Translations under genes and position numbers: made by a program
Notes under the pieces: generated by a model
What the model saw: the letters and a program-made list of their open reading frames with translations, nothing else
What the model was told of the DNA's origin: nothing
Databases searched by the model: none
In this document: positions 35,647-43,152 of the stretch, piece after piece
How the letters are laid out: every line of letters begins with the position of its first letter
Position numbering within the stretch: position 1 is the stretch's first letter
Source: Eggerthia catenaformis OT 569 = DSM 20559
GTDB taxonomy: Bacteria > Bacillota_I > Bacilli_A > Erysipelotrichales > Coprobacillaceae
Reading direction: 5' to 3'
Length of the DNA stretch: 64,000 nt
Assembly (NCBI RefSeq): GCF_000340375.1
Contig: NZ_KB446646.1
Span: forward strand, 276,666-340,665

Positions 35647-35652
35647 AATATA
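35647..35652 (-). promoter_or_regulatory. Candidate -10 box of the bacteriocin gene
   Basis: TATATT on the minus strand, 34 bases before the start codon. The matching -35 position falls at 35670-35675, directly at the IS junction, and has no good -35 sequence now. Confidence 0.35.
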
Positions 35653-35657
35653 ATAAA

Positions 35658-35674
35658 AAAACTGCTACTGCTAC
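35658..35674 (-). terminator. Downstream arm of a terminator split by the IS
   Basis: AAAACTGCT-ACT-GCTAC (plus strand) is complementary to GTAGC-GAGA-AGCAGTTTT at 37155-37172. Without the IS the two arms would be 6 bases apart and, on the minus strand, followed by seven T residues: an intrinsic terminator for the kinase gene. Confidence 0.75.
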
Positions 35675-35721
35675 TTGATATGTACCCTCTTTACTGGACA
35701 ATCAGTAAGGAGGGTATTTTT

Positions 35722-36291
35722 ATGCGTTATAGCTATGAATTTAAGAAAAAATGTGTTGAAATGTATTATCAAGGAATTTATCCTGATACTCCTGAGGGGA
35801 TCGATACCAAAATCTTTCGAAATAAAGTTAGAGAATGGGTTCGAATTGAAGAGGCAAACGGATCGGATGCTCTTCGCCATAAGGCTCACAACAAAAATTG
35901 GACTCCGGAAGCTAAACTTGAACTTGTGGCTAAAGTGATTGCAGGTGAATCATACAAATCAGTGGCATTTAATGCTGGAATTAGTGATGGTATGTTATAT
36001 CAGTGGGTTCGCAAATATAAGATTTTTGGTTATAATGGACTTATCAATAAAAAGAAAGGTCGAAAATCAAAGAATCCGGATATGAAAAAAATAGGTACTA
36101 GAAAACCACCAAAACCAAATGAATCTGAATATGAAGAATTAATCAGATTAAGAGCTGAAAACGAATATATGAAAGCAGAAATAGAAGTAATAAAAAAAGA
36201 GATCGCCTTGAGAGAAGAAAAGGAAGCTGCGCGACTCAAGGCGAAAAAGCAGCAATCATCAAAGAACTCCGCAAGAATGGATACAAATTAA
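35722..36291 (+). CDS. IS3-family transposase OrfA (HTH protein)
   Basis: 189 aa; the ATG at 35722 is chosen because AAGGAGGG lies 7 bases before it. Helix-turn-helix regions are visible at residues 5-50 (YSYEFKKKCVEMYYQGIY) and 70-115 (AKLELVAKVIAGESYKSVAF then NAGISDGMLYQWVRKY). A lysine- and glutamate-rich leucine-zipper-like coiled coil follows (RLRAENEYMKAEIEVIKKEI). Near its end, GCGAAAAAGC (36241-36250) is a slippery site where a -1 shift enters the orfB frame. It provides DNA binding for the OrfAB transposase. Confidence 0.92.
   Translation: MRYSYEFKKKCVEMYYQGIYPDTPEGIDTKIFRNKVREWVRIEEANGSDALRHKAHNKNWTPEAKLELVAKVIAGESYKSVAFNAGISDGMLYQWVRKYKIFGYNGLINKKKGRKSKNPDMKKIGTRKPPKPNESEYEELIRLRAENEYMKAEIEVIKKEIALREEKEAARLKAKKQQSSKNSARMDTN
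36243..36249 (+). promoter_or_regulatory. Probable -1 ribosomal frameshift site
   Basis: GAAAAAG within orfA. Reading GCG-AAA-AAG in the orfA frame, a -1 slip gives GAA-AAA-GCA and continues open as KAAIIKELRKNGYKLKYLLK into orfB, the normal IS3 N-terminal sequence of the catalytic part. Confidence 0.7.
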
Positions 36292-36308
36292 AGTATCTCC
36301 TTAAAGCT

Positions 36309-37109
36309 GTGCCTATGGCTAAATCTACCTATTATTTTGAACTTAACAGAAAAGATGTTGTTGCTGAACGTAATCAAGAATTACTAGAAGAAATCAAAAG
36401 TATTTTTGAAGAGAACAAACGTAGATACGGAGTAAGACGAGTTCATCAAGAACTTGTAAATCGTGGACACAAGATAAACCATAAGCGAGTTCAGCGTCTT
36501 ATGCATGAAGCCAGCTTGTCCGGAAAACGTCCAAAGCAAAAATATCACTCATACAAAGGCAAAGTTGGAAAGATTGCAGATAACATAATAGATAGAGATT
36601 TCACAACAACTGCACCATTACAGAAATGGACAACAGATATATCTCAGTTCAATTTTTCATGGGGAAAGTGTTATATATCGCCGGTACTAGACATGAATAC
36701 AAACGAGATTGTTTCATATGATTTATCAACTACTCCAAATCTTGAACAGATAGTAAGAATGCTGGATAGAGCTTTAGATAAGTTTCCCAATGTTGAAGAT
36801 CTTATATTTCATTCGGATCAAGGTTGGCAATATCAACATGCTTATTTCAGAAATATTTTACAGGAACACGGAATTATCCAATCAATGTCACGAAAAGGGA
36901 ATTGCTATGATAATTGTATTATGGAGTCATTCTTTGGAAGGTTAAAAAACGAGATGTATTATGGTCATGAAAAGGACTATTCTTCTTTTGAAGAATTCTC
37001 GAAGGCTGTTGCAGAGTATATAGATTATTATAACAACAAAAGAATTCAGGCGAAAACAAAATGGATGCCACCTGTAAAATACAGGATAACATCCATGTGT
37101 TCAGCCTAG
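36309..37109 (+). CDS. IS3-family transposase OrfB (DDE integrase domain)
   Basis: 266 aa as an independent frame (GTG 36309, ATG 36315), but probably made mainly as an OrfAB fusion by -1 frameshifting. The HTH_21-like segment RRYGVRRVHQELVNRGHKIN precedes the DDE catalytic core: WTTDISQF (first Asp), LIFHSDQGWQYQH (second Asp) and GNCYDNCIMESFFGRLKNE (Glu). C-terminal YIDYYNNKRIQAK is the usual end. All catalytic residues are present, so the transposase looks functional. Confidence 0.95.
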   Translation: MPMAKSTYYFELNRKDVVAERNQELLEEIKSIFEENKRRYGVRRVHQELVNRGHKINHKRVQRLMHEASLSGKRPKQKYHSYKGKVGKIADNIIDRDFTTTAPLQKWTTDISQFNFSWGKCYISPVLDMNTNEIVSYDLSTTPNLEQIVRMLDRALDKFPNVEDLIFHSDQGWQYQHAYFRNILQEHGIIQSMSRKGNCYDNCIMESFFGRLKNEMYYGHEKDYSSFEEFSKAVAEYIDYYNNKRIQAKTKWMPPVKYRITSMCSA

Positions 37110-37154
37110 CTCATAAATATGTGTCCAGAATTCTGGGTACATATCAACTTGTAT

Positions 37155-37172
37155 GTAGCGAGAAGCAGTTTT
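37155..37172 (-). terminator. Upstream arm of the terminator split by the IS
   Basis: GTAGC-GAGA-AGCAGTTTT on the plus strand, complementary to 35658-35674 on the other side of the IS. It lies just after the kinase gene's stop. Confidence 0.7.
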
Positions 37173-37185
37173 ATGCAGTAAAATG

Positions 37186-38454
37186 TTATTTAATGACATC
37201 AATGAGAACAATTTCATTGATTAAAGTATTATTTTCAAGATGGTATCTATTAATTCCTTGATATTTTGAAATAATGTCATTAATGATATATAAGCCTATA
37301 CCATGATGAATAGGATCATTCTTAGTTGTTTGCTTTTCTTTGATAGGAGCAAGATCAAAATCTTCCGGAATACTATTAGAAATAGTAATAGAGAAAGAAT
37401 GAATCATATTTTTAAGATGGATAGATACTATTTTTTGTGGTGTTTTTAAAGCAGACTCACAGGCATTAGAGATAAGATTATAGAATAATGAACTTAATTC
37501 ACTAACTGGAATATTAATATAACCTATAATATCATCTGACAAAGAAAGATTTAATTGAGGATATTTGTCTGTAAAGTAATTAAAGATACTATCAATATAC
37601 TGATTAGATGATACTTTTGTATAATGAATAGTATGATGAGTCGTTTTTTGAAGATAATCATTTAATGCATCATTATCATTGTTTTTTATCAGTGTTTGTA
37701 TTGTAAGCATCTGGGACTGATAATCATGTTTAAACTTGCGTAAATCCTCATTATTTTTGATAATAGACTCAATATATTGATTTTGAATAGTACTGTAAGC
37801 AAGTAAATCATTTTTCTTCTTTTCTTCTAATAATCTTTGATAATATTCTTTATTGTAAAGAAATAGAATAAAAATAATTATGATAATAAATAAAAATATA
37901 TAAATAAAGGTATTAATAATATTGTCTGTATTAAATAGAGAGTTATTATCGCTATAAATAAGATAAAATAAGAATAGAGAAGACATGAGCGTTAGGAGAA
38001 TAAGAAAGCGATTGGTATAACGAACTTTATATATTTTATTAAGAATAAGGTTTAGTAAGAGAAATAATAAGAATACTAATACTGATAAAATAGAACTTGT
38101 GGAGATGAAAGAGTTATTGATGATTTCTATATTAAGATAAGAGAATAAAATAATCATCATTAGATTTACAGAAGCTATAAGAATATAAGAAAAAACAAAT
38201 TTTTTAAAAAATGATACTGATAAATGACCTTCCAGATATAAAAAGATAAAGAAGATAGAGATATTATTAAGAAAAGAAACAGGTACAGGCTTATTAATGA
38301 GTAAAAGAAATAAGGTTAAAGATATGAAGAAAATAGCTATATGTTTTATTTTCTTAATATCAAATTTCTGATTAAAAAATGTATCTGAAATAACCAGAAT
38401 TGAAAGTATAATCATTAATTGTTCAGTTACTGAAGAAATAATAGTAATCATCAT
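37186..38454 (-). CDS. AgrC-like sensor histidine kinase (GHKL)
   Basis: Membrane sensor kinase of 422 aa. About six N-terminal hydrophobic helices (residues 8-200) form the sensor, as in quorum-peptide receptors. The dimerisation/phosphoacceptor stretch is LRKFKHDYQSQMLTIQTLI (conserved His) and the C-terminal ATPase domain shows LFYNLISNACESAL (N box) and HGIGLYIINDIISKY (G box). Its ATG overlaps the response-regulator stop by 4 bases. It lies upstream of, and on the same strand as, the bacteriocin operon, which it probably regulates. No AgrB/AgrD-like peptide gene is seen nearby, so the signal is unknown. Confidence 0.88.
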   Translation of the reverse strand: MMITIISSVTEQLMIILSILVISDTFFNQKFDIKKIKHIAIFFISLTLFLLLINKPVPVSFLNNISIFFIFLYLEGHLSVSFFKKFVFSYILIASVNLMMIILFSYLNIEIINNSFISTSSILSVLVFLLFLLLNLILNKIYKVRYTNRFLILLTLMSSLFLFYLIYSDNNSLFNTDNIINTFIYIFLFIIIIIFILFLYNKEYYQRLLEEKKKNDLLAYSTIQNQYIESIIKNNEDLRKFKHDYQSQMLTIQTLIKNNDNDALNDYLQKTTHHTIHYTKVSSNQYIDSIFNYFTDKYPQLNLSLSDDIIGYINIPVSELSSLFYNLISNACESALKTPQKIVSIHLKNMIHSFSITISNSIPEDFDLAPIKEKQTTKNDPIHHGIGLYIINDIISKYQGINRYHLENNTLINEIVLIDVIK

Positions 38455-39125
38455 TTTCCTTTCACAAATAAGAAATAAGCTTCTTTAATGGCTTTAGATT
38501 TCCCTCTGGTAATCTTAAAAGAAAGATTGTTTGTAAGAGTTATAGATTTATGATTTAATGATTTAAAATAATTAAAATTAATAATATAAGATCTATGAAT
38601 TCTATAGAATCTATAATCAAGCTTATTTTCTAATTCTTTTAATGTTTTACGAACAAGATAGTCTTTTGTATGAGAATGGATAATAGTATAAGAACTGCTG
38701 GCTTCTAAACAATAGACAGTATTTAAAGATACGGGTATATCATCTATGAAAATATTAGATTTATCAATATATGATTTAAAAATATTTTTTATTTTACTTT
38801 GATAATCAGAATCATTTTTATCTATATAAGCTAGAACATTTTGACCAAATGCTTCCAATATTTTATCTCTATAGCCTGATAAGAATATAATATATGGTTG
38901 ATAGAGTGATAAAAGATTGTTTTTAACTTCTATACCGTTTATTTTATCCATCTCTATATCTAAAATAATAAGATCATATTGCGTTTTAGAATGAAGAAGC
39001 TGATCTCCATTTTCATAAAGATCAATAGAATAATCAAGTGAGTAGTCTTCACATAAATGAAGTAATAAATGATAAAGTTCTTCTCTTATAATAGGATTAT
39101 CATCAGTGATAGCTAGTTTTATCAA
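38451..39125 (-). CDS. LytTR response regulator (AgrA-like)
   Basis: 224 aa. Residues 1-115 are a receiver domain: KLAITDDNPIIREEL (acidic pocket), LIILDIEMDKINGIEV (phospho-Asp) and the late FLSGY and YIDKNDSD elements. Residues 125-220 are a LytTR DNA-binding domain: NTVYCLEASSSYTIIHSHTK, FYRIHRSYIINFNYFKSL and ITLTNNLSFKITRGKSKAI. The start is a TTG at 39125 with only a distant AAAGG; no better in-frame start exists upstream. It precedes the kinase with a 4-base overlap and follows the YdjC gene by 20 bases, which may place all of them on one transcript. Confidence 0.9.
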   Translation of the reverse strand: MIKLAITDDNPIIREELYHLLLHLCEDYSLDYSIDLYENGDQLLHSKTQYDLIILDIEMDKINGIEVKNNLLSLYQPYIIFLSGYRDKILEAFGQNVLAYIDKNDSDYQSKIKNIFKSYIDKSNIFIDDIPVSLNTVYCLEASSSYTIIHSHTKDYLVRKTLKELENKLDYRFYRIHRSYIINFNYFKSLNHKSITLTNNLSFKITRGKSKAIKEAYFLFVKGK

Positions 39126-39145
39126 ATGAGTTTCACAACCTTTCT

Positions 39146-39874
39146 TTATTCAGGAGTATACAGGTAACTATAATTTGTGAGTGTAATATGATTTTTTTTA
39201 AGATAATTTTTAACTTCTTTTGACATAAGAAAATCAAGTTCTTTAGCACGAGAAAGATTATAACTTGAAATAGTAAGAAGTCTTTGATCAATGAGAGCGG
39301 AGTGAGTCATAAGTTCAATAGTCTCATCGTTTTGTTCACAGATCTCTTTAAATGTTTTCATATCAGCATGATCACCATTAAAAGAGGCTATAAATTTTGC
39401 ATAGAATTTATCATTTAGACATTTTTCCTGTCTAAAAGGAAGATTATATTCATCAGAGAGTCTAAAAATAATATCCTGATATTCATCCATAAGGTGAATA
39501 TGATGATGTGAATCTAAATGATCGGGCATTCGTCCGGTTGTTTTAATGTAAAGCTCTATTTGTGCTTTCCATTCCCGGTAAAGTTCTTCCTTGTCTACAA
39601 TAATACGACCATGATAATCACTTCTTTTTTTAAATTCTCCCTGACTATTACAAAAGCTTTGTCCATTAGTTAAGGGGGATCCGGCAGTTATATTAAGATG
39701 AATACCAACACCTAATTCAGGCATTAAAAACTGACAGCTCCATTTTGCATCAGGCATATTCATCATAATAGTCGTAGAAGTAATAATACCTTCCTTATGG
39801 CCTAGAATAATTCCTAAAGTACATCCTTTAGATAATCCAAAGTCATCAGCATTAACGATTAATTTTTTGATCAT
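39146..39874 (-). CDS. ChbG/YdjC-family carbohydrate deacetylase
   Basis: 242-aa metal-dependent deacetylase of the YdjC fold, expected to remove an acetyl group from N-acetylated sugars such as chitobiose derivatives. VNADDFGLSKGCTLGII contains the metal-binding D-D-F motif; GVGIHLNITAGSPLT supplies the G-x-H-x-N-L/I-T element and PDHLDSHHHIHLM the two metal-binding histidines. MTHSALIDQRLL near the C-terminus is conserved. Its ATG overlaps the Nudix gene end by 23 bases and follows GAAGGTG. The sugar substrate is not determinable. Confidence 0.9.
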   Translation of the reverse strand: MIKKLIVNADDFGLSKGCTLGIILGHKEGIITSTTIMMNMPDAKWSCQFLMPELGVGIHLNITAGSPLTNGQSFCNSQGEFKKRSDYHGRIIVDKEELYREWKAQIELYIKTTGRMPDHLDSHHHIHLMDEYQDIIFRLSDEYNLPFRQEKCLNDKFYAKFIASFNGDHADMKTFKEICEQNDETIELMTHSALIDQRLLTISSYNLSRAKELDFLMSKEVKNYLKKNHITLTNYSYLYTPE

Positions 39875-40427
39875 AAAGTTTCACCTTCTCATTTAATTTA
39901 GAATATATATTATCTACAAACCATGGTTCAGATGATGCCTTTAAGGCATCATCTAATAAAAACCATCCTATATTACTGTTTTCATCTTCTTTAATAGAAA
40001 GAGTCTGCTGATCATTAGCTTCTAATAAATAAGTTACATTTAAATGAAGATGGCTTGATACATATTCTCCTTTTTTAATATGACCATCTACTGTTAATAT
40101 TTCTAAAGAAAAGATATCCCGAGTTAATACTTTTATATCTTTGATATGACTTTCTTCTTTTACTTCTTTAATACAGACCTTTAATAAATCACTTTCACCA
40201 TCAGCATGTCCTCCAAGCCATGCCCAGGAATCATAAAGATTATGATAGGCCATCAATACTTTATTATGATCTTGATTTAAGATCCATGCTGATGCAGTTA
40301 AATGAGCAGATTTATTGTCTCTTGTCAGCAGCTTTTCATTATTCTTTAATCTTCTTAATATTTCTTCTTTATCTTTTTCTTCTTGTTCATTATAAGGTAT
40401 GAACTTTTCTATATCTTGTATAATCAT
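39852..40427 (-). CDS. Nudix hydrolase
   Basis: 191 aa. The Nudix box is GGHADGESDLLKVCIKEVKE then ES, matching G-x5-E-x7-R-E-U-x-E-E-x-G-U, with Lys replacing the usual Arg. WAWLGGHADGE resembles a clade of Nudix proteins in Firmicutes. The N-terminal region (IPYNEQEEKDKEEILRRLKN) is helical. The substrate, a nucleoside diphosphate derivative, is unknown. It overlaps the deacetylase gene. It has no Shine-Dalgarno; TATAAT ends 6 bases before its ATG, suggesting a leaderless transcript. Confidence 0.88.
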   Translation of the reverse strand: MIIQDIEKFIPYNEQEEKDKEEILRRLKNNEKLLTRDNKSAHLTASAWILNQDHNKVLMAYHNLYDSWAWLGGHADGESDLLKVCIKEVKEESHIKDIKVLTRDIFSLEILTVDGHIKKGEYVSSHLHLNVTYLLEANDQQTLSIKEDENSNIGWFLLDDALKASSEPWFVDNIYSKLNEKVKLYDQKINR

Positions 40428-40433
40428 AGAATA

Positions 40434-40439
40434 ATTATA
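40434..40439 (-). promoter_or_regulatory. -10 box placing the Nudix gene start at +1
   Basis: Perfect TATAAT on the minus strand, followed by 6 bases (TATTCT) and the ATG at 40427. No ribosome-binding site lies between. The -35 is weak. Confidence 0.55.
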
Positions 40440-40500
40440 TCATATTGTCCCTTTTCAATTCATCTATTTATGTTAAAATACTAAAGATAAGGAGTTATTT

Positions 40501-41097
40501 ATGAAAGAGATTATACTGGCAAGTACTAATAAAGGAAAAATAAAAGAAATACAAGCTATGCTTGATGATTTAAGTATTAGAGTCATTTCAATGAAAGAAG
40601 CTTTAGGTAAAGATATTGAAATAGAGGAAACCGGAACAACATTTAAAGAGAATGCTTATCTTAAAGCAAAGACAATTATGGATATTATCAATAAGCCTGT
40701 ATTAGCTGATGATTCAGGACTGGAAATAGATGCTTTAAATAAACAGCCCGGTATCTATTCAGCCAGATTTTTAGGCCATCATACCGGCTATGATATTAAG
40801 AACCAATATATTATAGATAAAATGCATGATATTAAAGGAGAACAGAGATCAGCAAGATTTATCTGTGCGATGGCACTAACGATTCCTAATGAAGAGCCTA
40901 TTTTAATAGAAGAAACCTTTGAAGGATATATTAATGAAAAAATAGAAGGAACAAATGGTTTTGGCTATGATCCTATCTTCTATTTTCCATTATTAAATAA
41001 GACATCTGCTTCTATGACAATGGAAGAAAAGAACCGGTATTCTCATCGAGCAAAGGCTTTAAAGAAGCTCTATAAGATATTACAGGAGAAGAAGTAA
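40501..41097 (+). CDS. rdgB: XTP/dITP diphosphatase (RdgB/HAM1)
   Basis: House-cleaning pyrophosphatase that removes non-canonical purine triphosphates (XTP, dITP). 198 aa. Signature elements: LASTNKGKIKEIQAML (S/T-x-N-x-x-K), VLADDSGLEIDALNKQPGIY (D-D-S-G-L), GVYSARF-like IYSARFLG and the C-terminal FGYDPIFYFP and YSHRAKAL. Length is normal. AAGGAG precedes the ATG. Its stop overlaps the trmL start by one base (TAATG). Confidence 0.96.
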   Translation: MKEIILASTNKGKIKEIQAMLDDLSIRVISMKEALGKDIEIEETGTTFKENAYLKAKTIMDIINKPVLADDSGLEIDALNKQPGIYSARFLGHHTGYDIKNQYIIDKMHDIKGEQRSARFICAMALTIPNEEPILIEETFEGYINEKIEGTNGFGYDPIFYFPLLNKTSASMTMEEKNRYSHRAKALKKLYKILQEKK

Positions 41098-41603
41098 TGA
41101 ACCATATTGTATTAGTACATCCGGCTATTCCGCAGAATACAGGCAATATTATGAGAACATGTGTTGCTACCAATACATCTTTACATATTATTAAGCCGAT
41201 GGGTTTTTCTTTAGATGATAAGCATATGAAAAGAGCCGGGTTAGATTATATTAAAAATTTAAATATGACTATTTATGAAAACTGGGAAGATTTTATCTCT
41301 AAGAATAAAGGATATTTTCATTTCTATACACGTTATTCTAAACGAACATATAGTGAGGAATCCTATACTGATAGAGGAGATCATTATTTGTTGTTTGGTC
41401 ATGAACATGACGGGATACCTCATAATATTCTAAAAGATCATTTAGATGAATGTGTACGTATTCCTATGTATGCTGATTCCAGGTCATTAAACTTATCTAA
41501 TACTGTCGCAATTGGAATATACGAATGCTTGAGGCAGCAGGACTTTCCTGATTTAATAAGACATGAAGTACAAAAGGGAGAAGATTTTCTTTATGAGGAA
41601 TAA
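41097..41603 (+). CDS. trmL: tRNA (cytidine/uridine(34)-2'-O)-methyltransferase
   Basis: SPOUT-class methylase that 2'-O-methylates the wobble base of tRNA-Leu. 168 aa. IVLVHPAIPQNTGNIMRTCV contains the N-x-G-x-x-x-R-T motif 1; YLLFGHEHDGIPHNIL (G-x-E-x-x-G-I/L-P) is motif 2 and IPMYADSRSLNLSNTVAIGI motif 3 of the trefoil-knot cofactor site. Length and motif order match TrmL. Translationally coupled to rdgB. Confidence 0.94.
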   Translation: MNHIVLVHPAIPQNTGNIMRTCVATNTSLHIIKPMGFSLDDKHMKRAGLDYIKNLNMTIYENWEDFISKNKGYFHFYTRYSKRTYSEESYTDRGDHYLLFGHEHDGIPHNILKDHLDECVRIPMYADSRSLNLSNTVAIGIYECLRQQDFPDLIRHEVQKGEDFLYEE

Positions 41604-41606
41604 GAG

Positions 41607-42275
41607 ATGAGATTATATCTTTCATTAAGTAGAAAAAAAGATATTATTCTTTCTTTTTTACTGGGATTCTTTGTGATTGATTGTATGATTATGGTAGTTA
41701 CCTTTATTCCTATATTCTATGATATGCAGATAGAATCTTCAGGAATATTAAATCTGGTTACATTAGATAAACAGACCATTGCTAAGAATTTTCATTCTAT
41801 CGTTCATTATTTATCTTTTTTCTATAGGGGAGAGATGATAGTTCCTGATTTTGTCTTATCACAAAATGCTTTGAGACATTTTCAAGATGTTAAGAATATC
41901 TTTGATATCCTGGAAATTTATTTAATTATTTCACCATTTATCATAGTACCTTTTATTATTTCATGTATAAAAGAACATCATTTTCATTTTCTGAGACTCA
42001 CAGGAACGCTTATATTAAGTATGATGATAATCATCGGAATAGCCTGTCTTATTGATTTTAATCAGGTATTTACTCTAATGCATCAGATATTATTTAGAAA
42101 TAGCTATTGGATTATGGATCCCTCTATTGATCCGGTTATTAATATTTTTCCTGAATCATTCTTTGCATTATTAGGAGGTCTTTTAGTATCCGGAATAGCT
42201 TTAATATCAGTCTTTATGATTGGTCTTTATTATTATTTAAGAAATCATTATCTTAAGAAAGAAGGAAATATATGA
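41607..42275 (+). CDS. TIGR01906/DUF1461 family integral membrane protein
   Basis: 222 aa with about four hydrophobic helices: residues 10-33, 110-130, 137-155 and 190-212. The extracytoplasmic region between the first two has NFHSIVHYLSFFYRGEMIV and LSQNALRHFQDVKNIFDIL, matching the DUF1461 pattern in which a conserved S-x-x-x-x-x-H-F/M-x-D-V-x stretch precedes helix 2. Function of the family is poorly known. It overlaps aroE by 4 bases and starts 4 bases after trmL, so it belongs to the rdgB-trmL-aroE transcript. Confidence 0.8.
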   Translation: MRLYLSLSRKKDIILSFLLGFFVIDCMIMVVTFIPIFYDMQIESSGILNLVTLDKQTIAKNFHSIVHYLSFFYRGEMIVPDFVLSQNALRHFQDVKNIFDILEIYLIISPFIIVPFIISCIKEHHFHFLRLTGTLILSMMIIIGIACLIDFNQVFTLMHQILFRNSYWIMDPSIDPVINIFPESFFALLGGLLVSGIALISVFMIGLYYYLRNHYLKKEGNI

Positions 42276-43123
42276 AAATCACCGGATATACACAGCTTAT
42301 CGGGATTATTGCTGATCCTATCAGGCATTCATTATCACCAATGATGCATAATGCCTGTTTTGAATATTTAAATTTAGATTATGTGTATTTAGCTTTTGAA
42401 ACAGAAGCATTAAAAGAAACAATAGAAGGACTTAAAGCTATAAAGGCTAGAGGATGGAATGTATCTATGCCTTATAAGAAAAGGATTATTCCTTATCTGG
42501 ATGAGATCTCTTTAGTTTCTCAATTATCAGATTCAGTGAATACAGTAATCAATGATCAAGGATATTTAAAAGGAACATCAACAGATGGATTAGGTTGGAA
42601 ATATGGTTTAAAAGAAAAGAATATTTCTATTCAAGATAAGACCTTAGTGTTATTAGGAGCCGGTGGAGCAGCAACCGCCATTATGGCACAAGGAGCCATA
42701 GATGGATTAAAAGAAATTTATGTTTTTAAAAGAAAGAATCAGACATGGAGTCAGATTCAAGAAAGAATAGAGCATATGATGTCACATACAAATACGCAAA
42801 TTATTTTATGTGATATAGAAGATAAAGAGCTCTTAAAAGAGAAGATTTCTGATGCGGATATTTTAACTAATGCTACTGACATAGGGATGAGTCCTCATGA
42901 TAAAGAATGTCTTATAGATAGAGAATGGTTACATAAAGATTTAACAGTATTTGATTGTATCTATCATCCTTTAGAAACATTATTATTACAGTATGCAAAA
43001 GAAAAGGGCTGTATGTGTATATCAGGGCTCTCTATGCTTTTATATCAGGGTGCTGTTTCTTTTGAATTATGGACAAATAGAAAGATGCCTATAGATATTG
43101 CCAGAAAAGCTATTGGTATATAA
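42272..43123 (+). CDS. aroE: Shikimate dehydrogenase
   Basis: Fourth step of the shikimate pathway, reducing 3-dehydroshikimate with NADPH. 283 aa. IIADPIRHSLSPMMHNACFE is the substrate-binding S-x-S-P-x-M-H-N motif; GWNVSMPYKKRIIPYLDEIS carries the catalytic Lys (N-V-S-M-P-Y-K); STDGLGWKYGL and VLLGAGGAATAIMAQGAIDG (Rossmann glycine loop) follow. C-terminal GLSMLLYQGAVSFELWT is conserved. AAGAAGGA precedes the ATG. No other aromatic pathway genes are in the window. Confidence 0.95.
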   Translation: MKITGYTQLIGIIADPIRHSLSPMMHNACFEYLNLDYVYLAFETEALKETIEGLKAIKARGWNVSMPYKKRIIPYLDEISLVSQLSDSVNTVINDQGYLKGTSTDGLGWKYGLKEKNISIQDKTLVLLGAGGAATAIMAQGAIDGLKEIYVFKRKNQTWSQIQERIEHMMSHTNTQIILCDIEDKELLKEKISDADILTNATDIGMSPHDKECLIDREWLHKDLTVFDCIYHPLETLLLQYAKEKGCMCISGLSMLLYQGAVSFELWTNRKMPIDIARKAIGI

Positions 43124-43152
43124 AAGAACATTCTTTTAAAGAATGTTCTTTT
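43122..43152. terminator. Bidirectional terminator between aroE and the HAD gene
   Basis: AAAAGAACATTC and GAATGTTCTTTT arms around a 7-nt loop; flanking A and T runs suit both strands. Confidence 0.9.

Larger units (their letters stand above)
35676..37146 (+). mobile_element. IS3-family insertion sequence (IS150-like), apparently complete
   Basis: 1,471 bp bounded by 25-bp imperfect inverted repeats beginning TGATATGTACCC and ending CTGGACA (35676-35700 and the complement of 37122-37146). Both ends are 5'-TG...CA-3'. A 3-bp ACT flanks each side (35673-35675 and 37147-37149), consistent with a target duplication. It carries overlapping orfA and orfB in -1 relation with all catalytic residues visible, so it may be active. 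It is oriented opposite to the bacteriocin operon it interrupts. Confidence 0.92.

Noticed and set aside
35475..35938. Small frames across the bacteriocin start and the left IS end
   Set aside because: They run through the IS boundary or overlap the signal peptide region in other frames; no ribosome-binding site.
37147..37261. Possible outward promoter from the IS driving the bacteriocin genes
   Set aside because: Reading out of the IS on the minus strand, no TTGACA-like hexamer lies at the right distance from TATATT.
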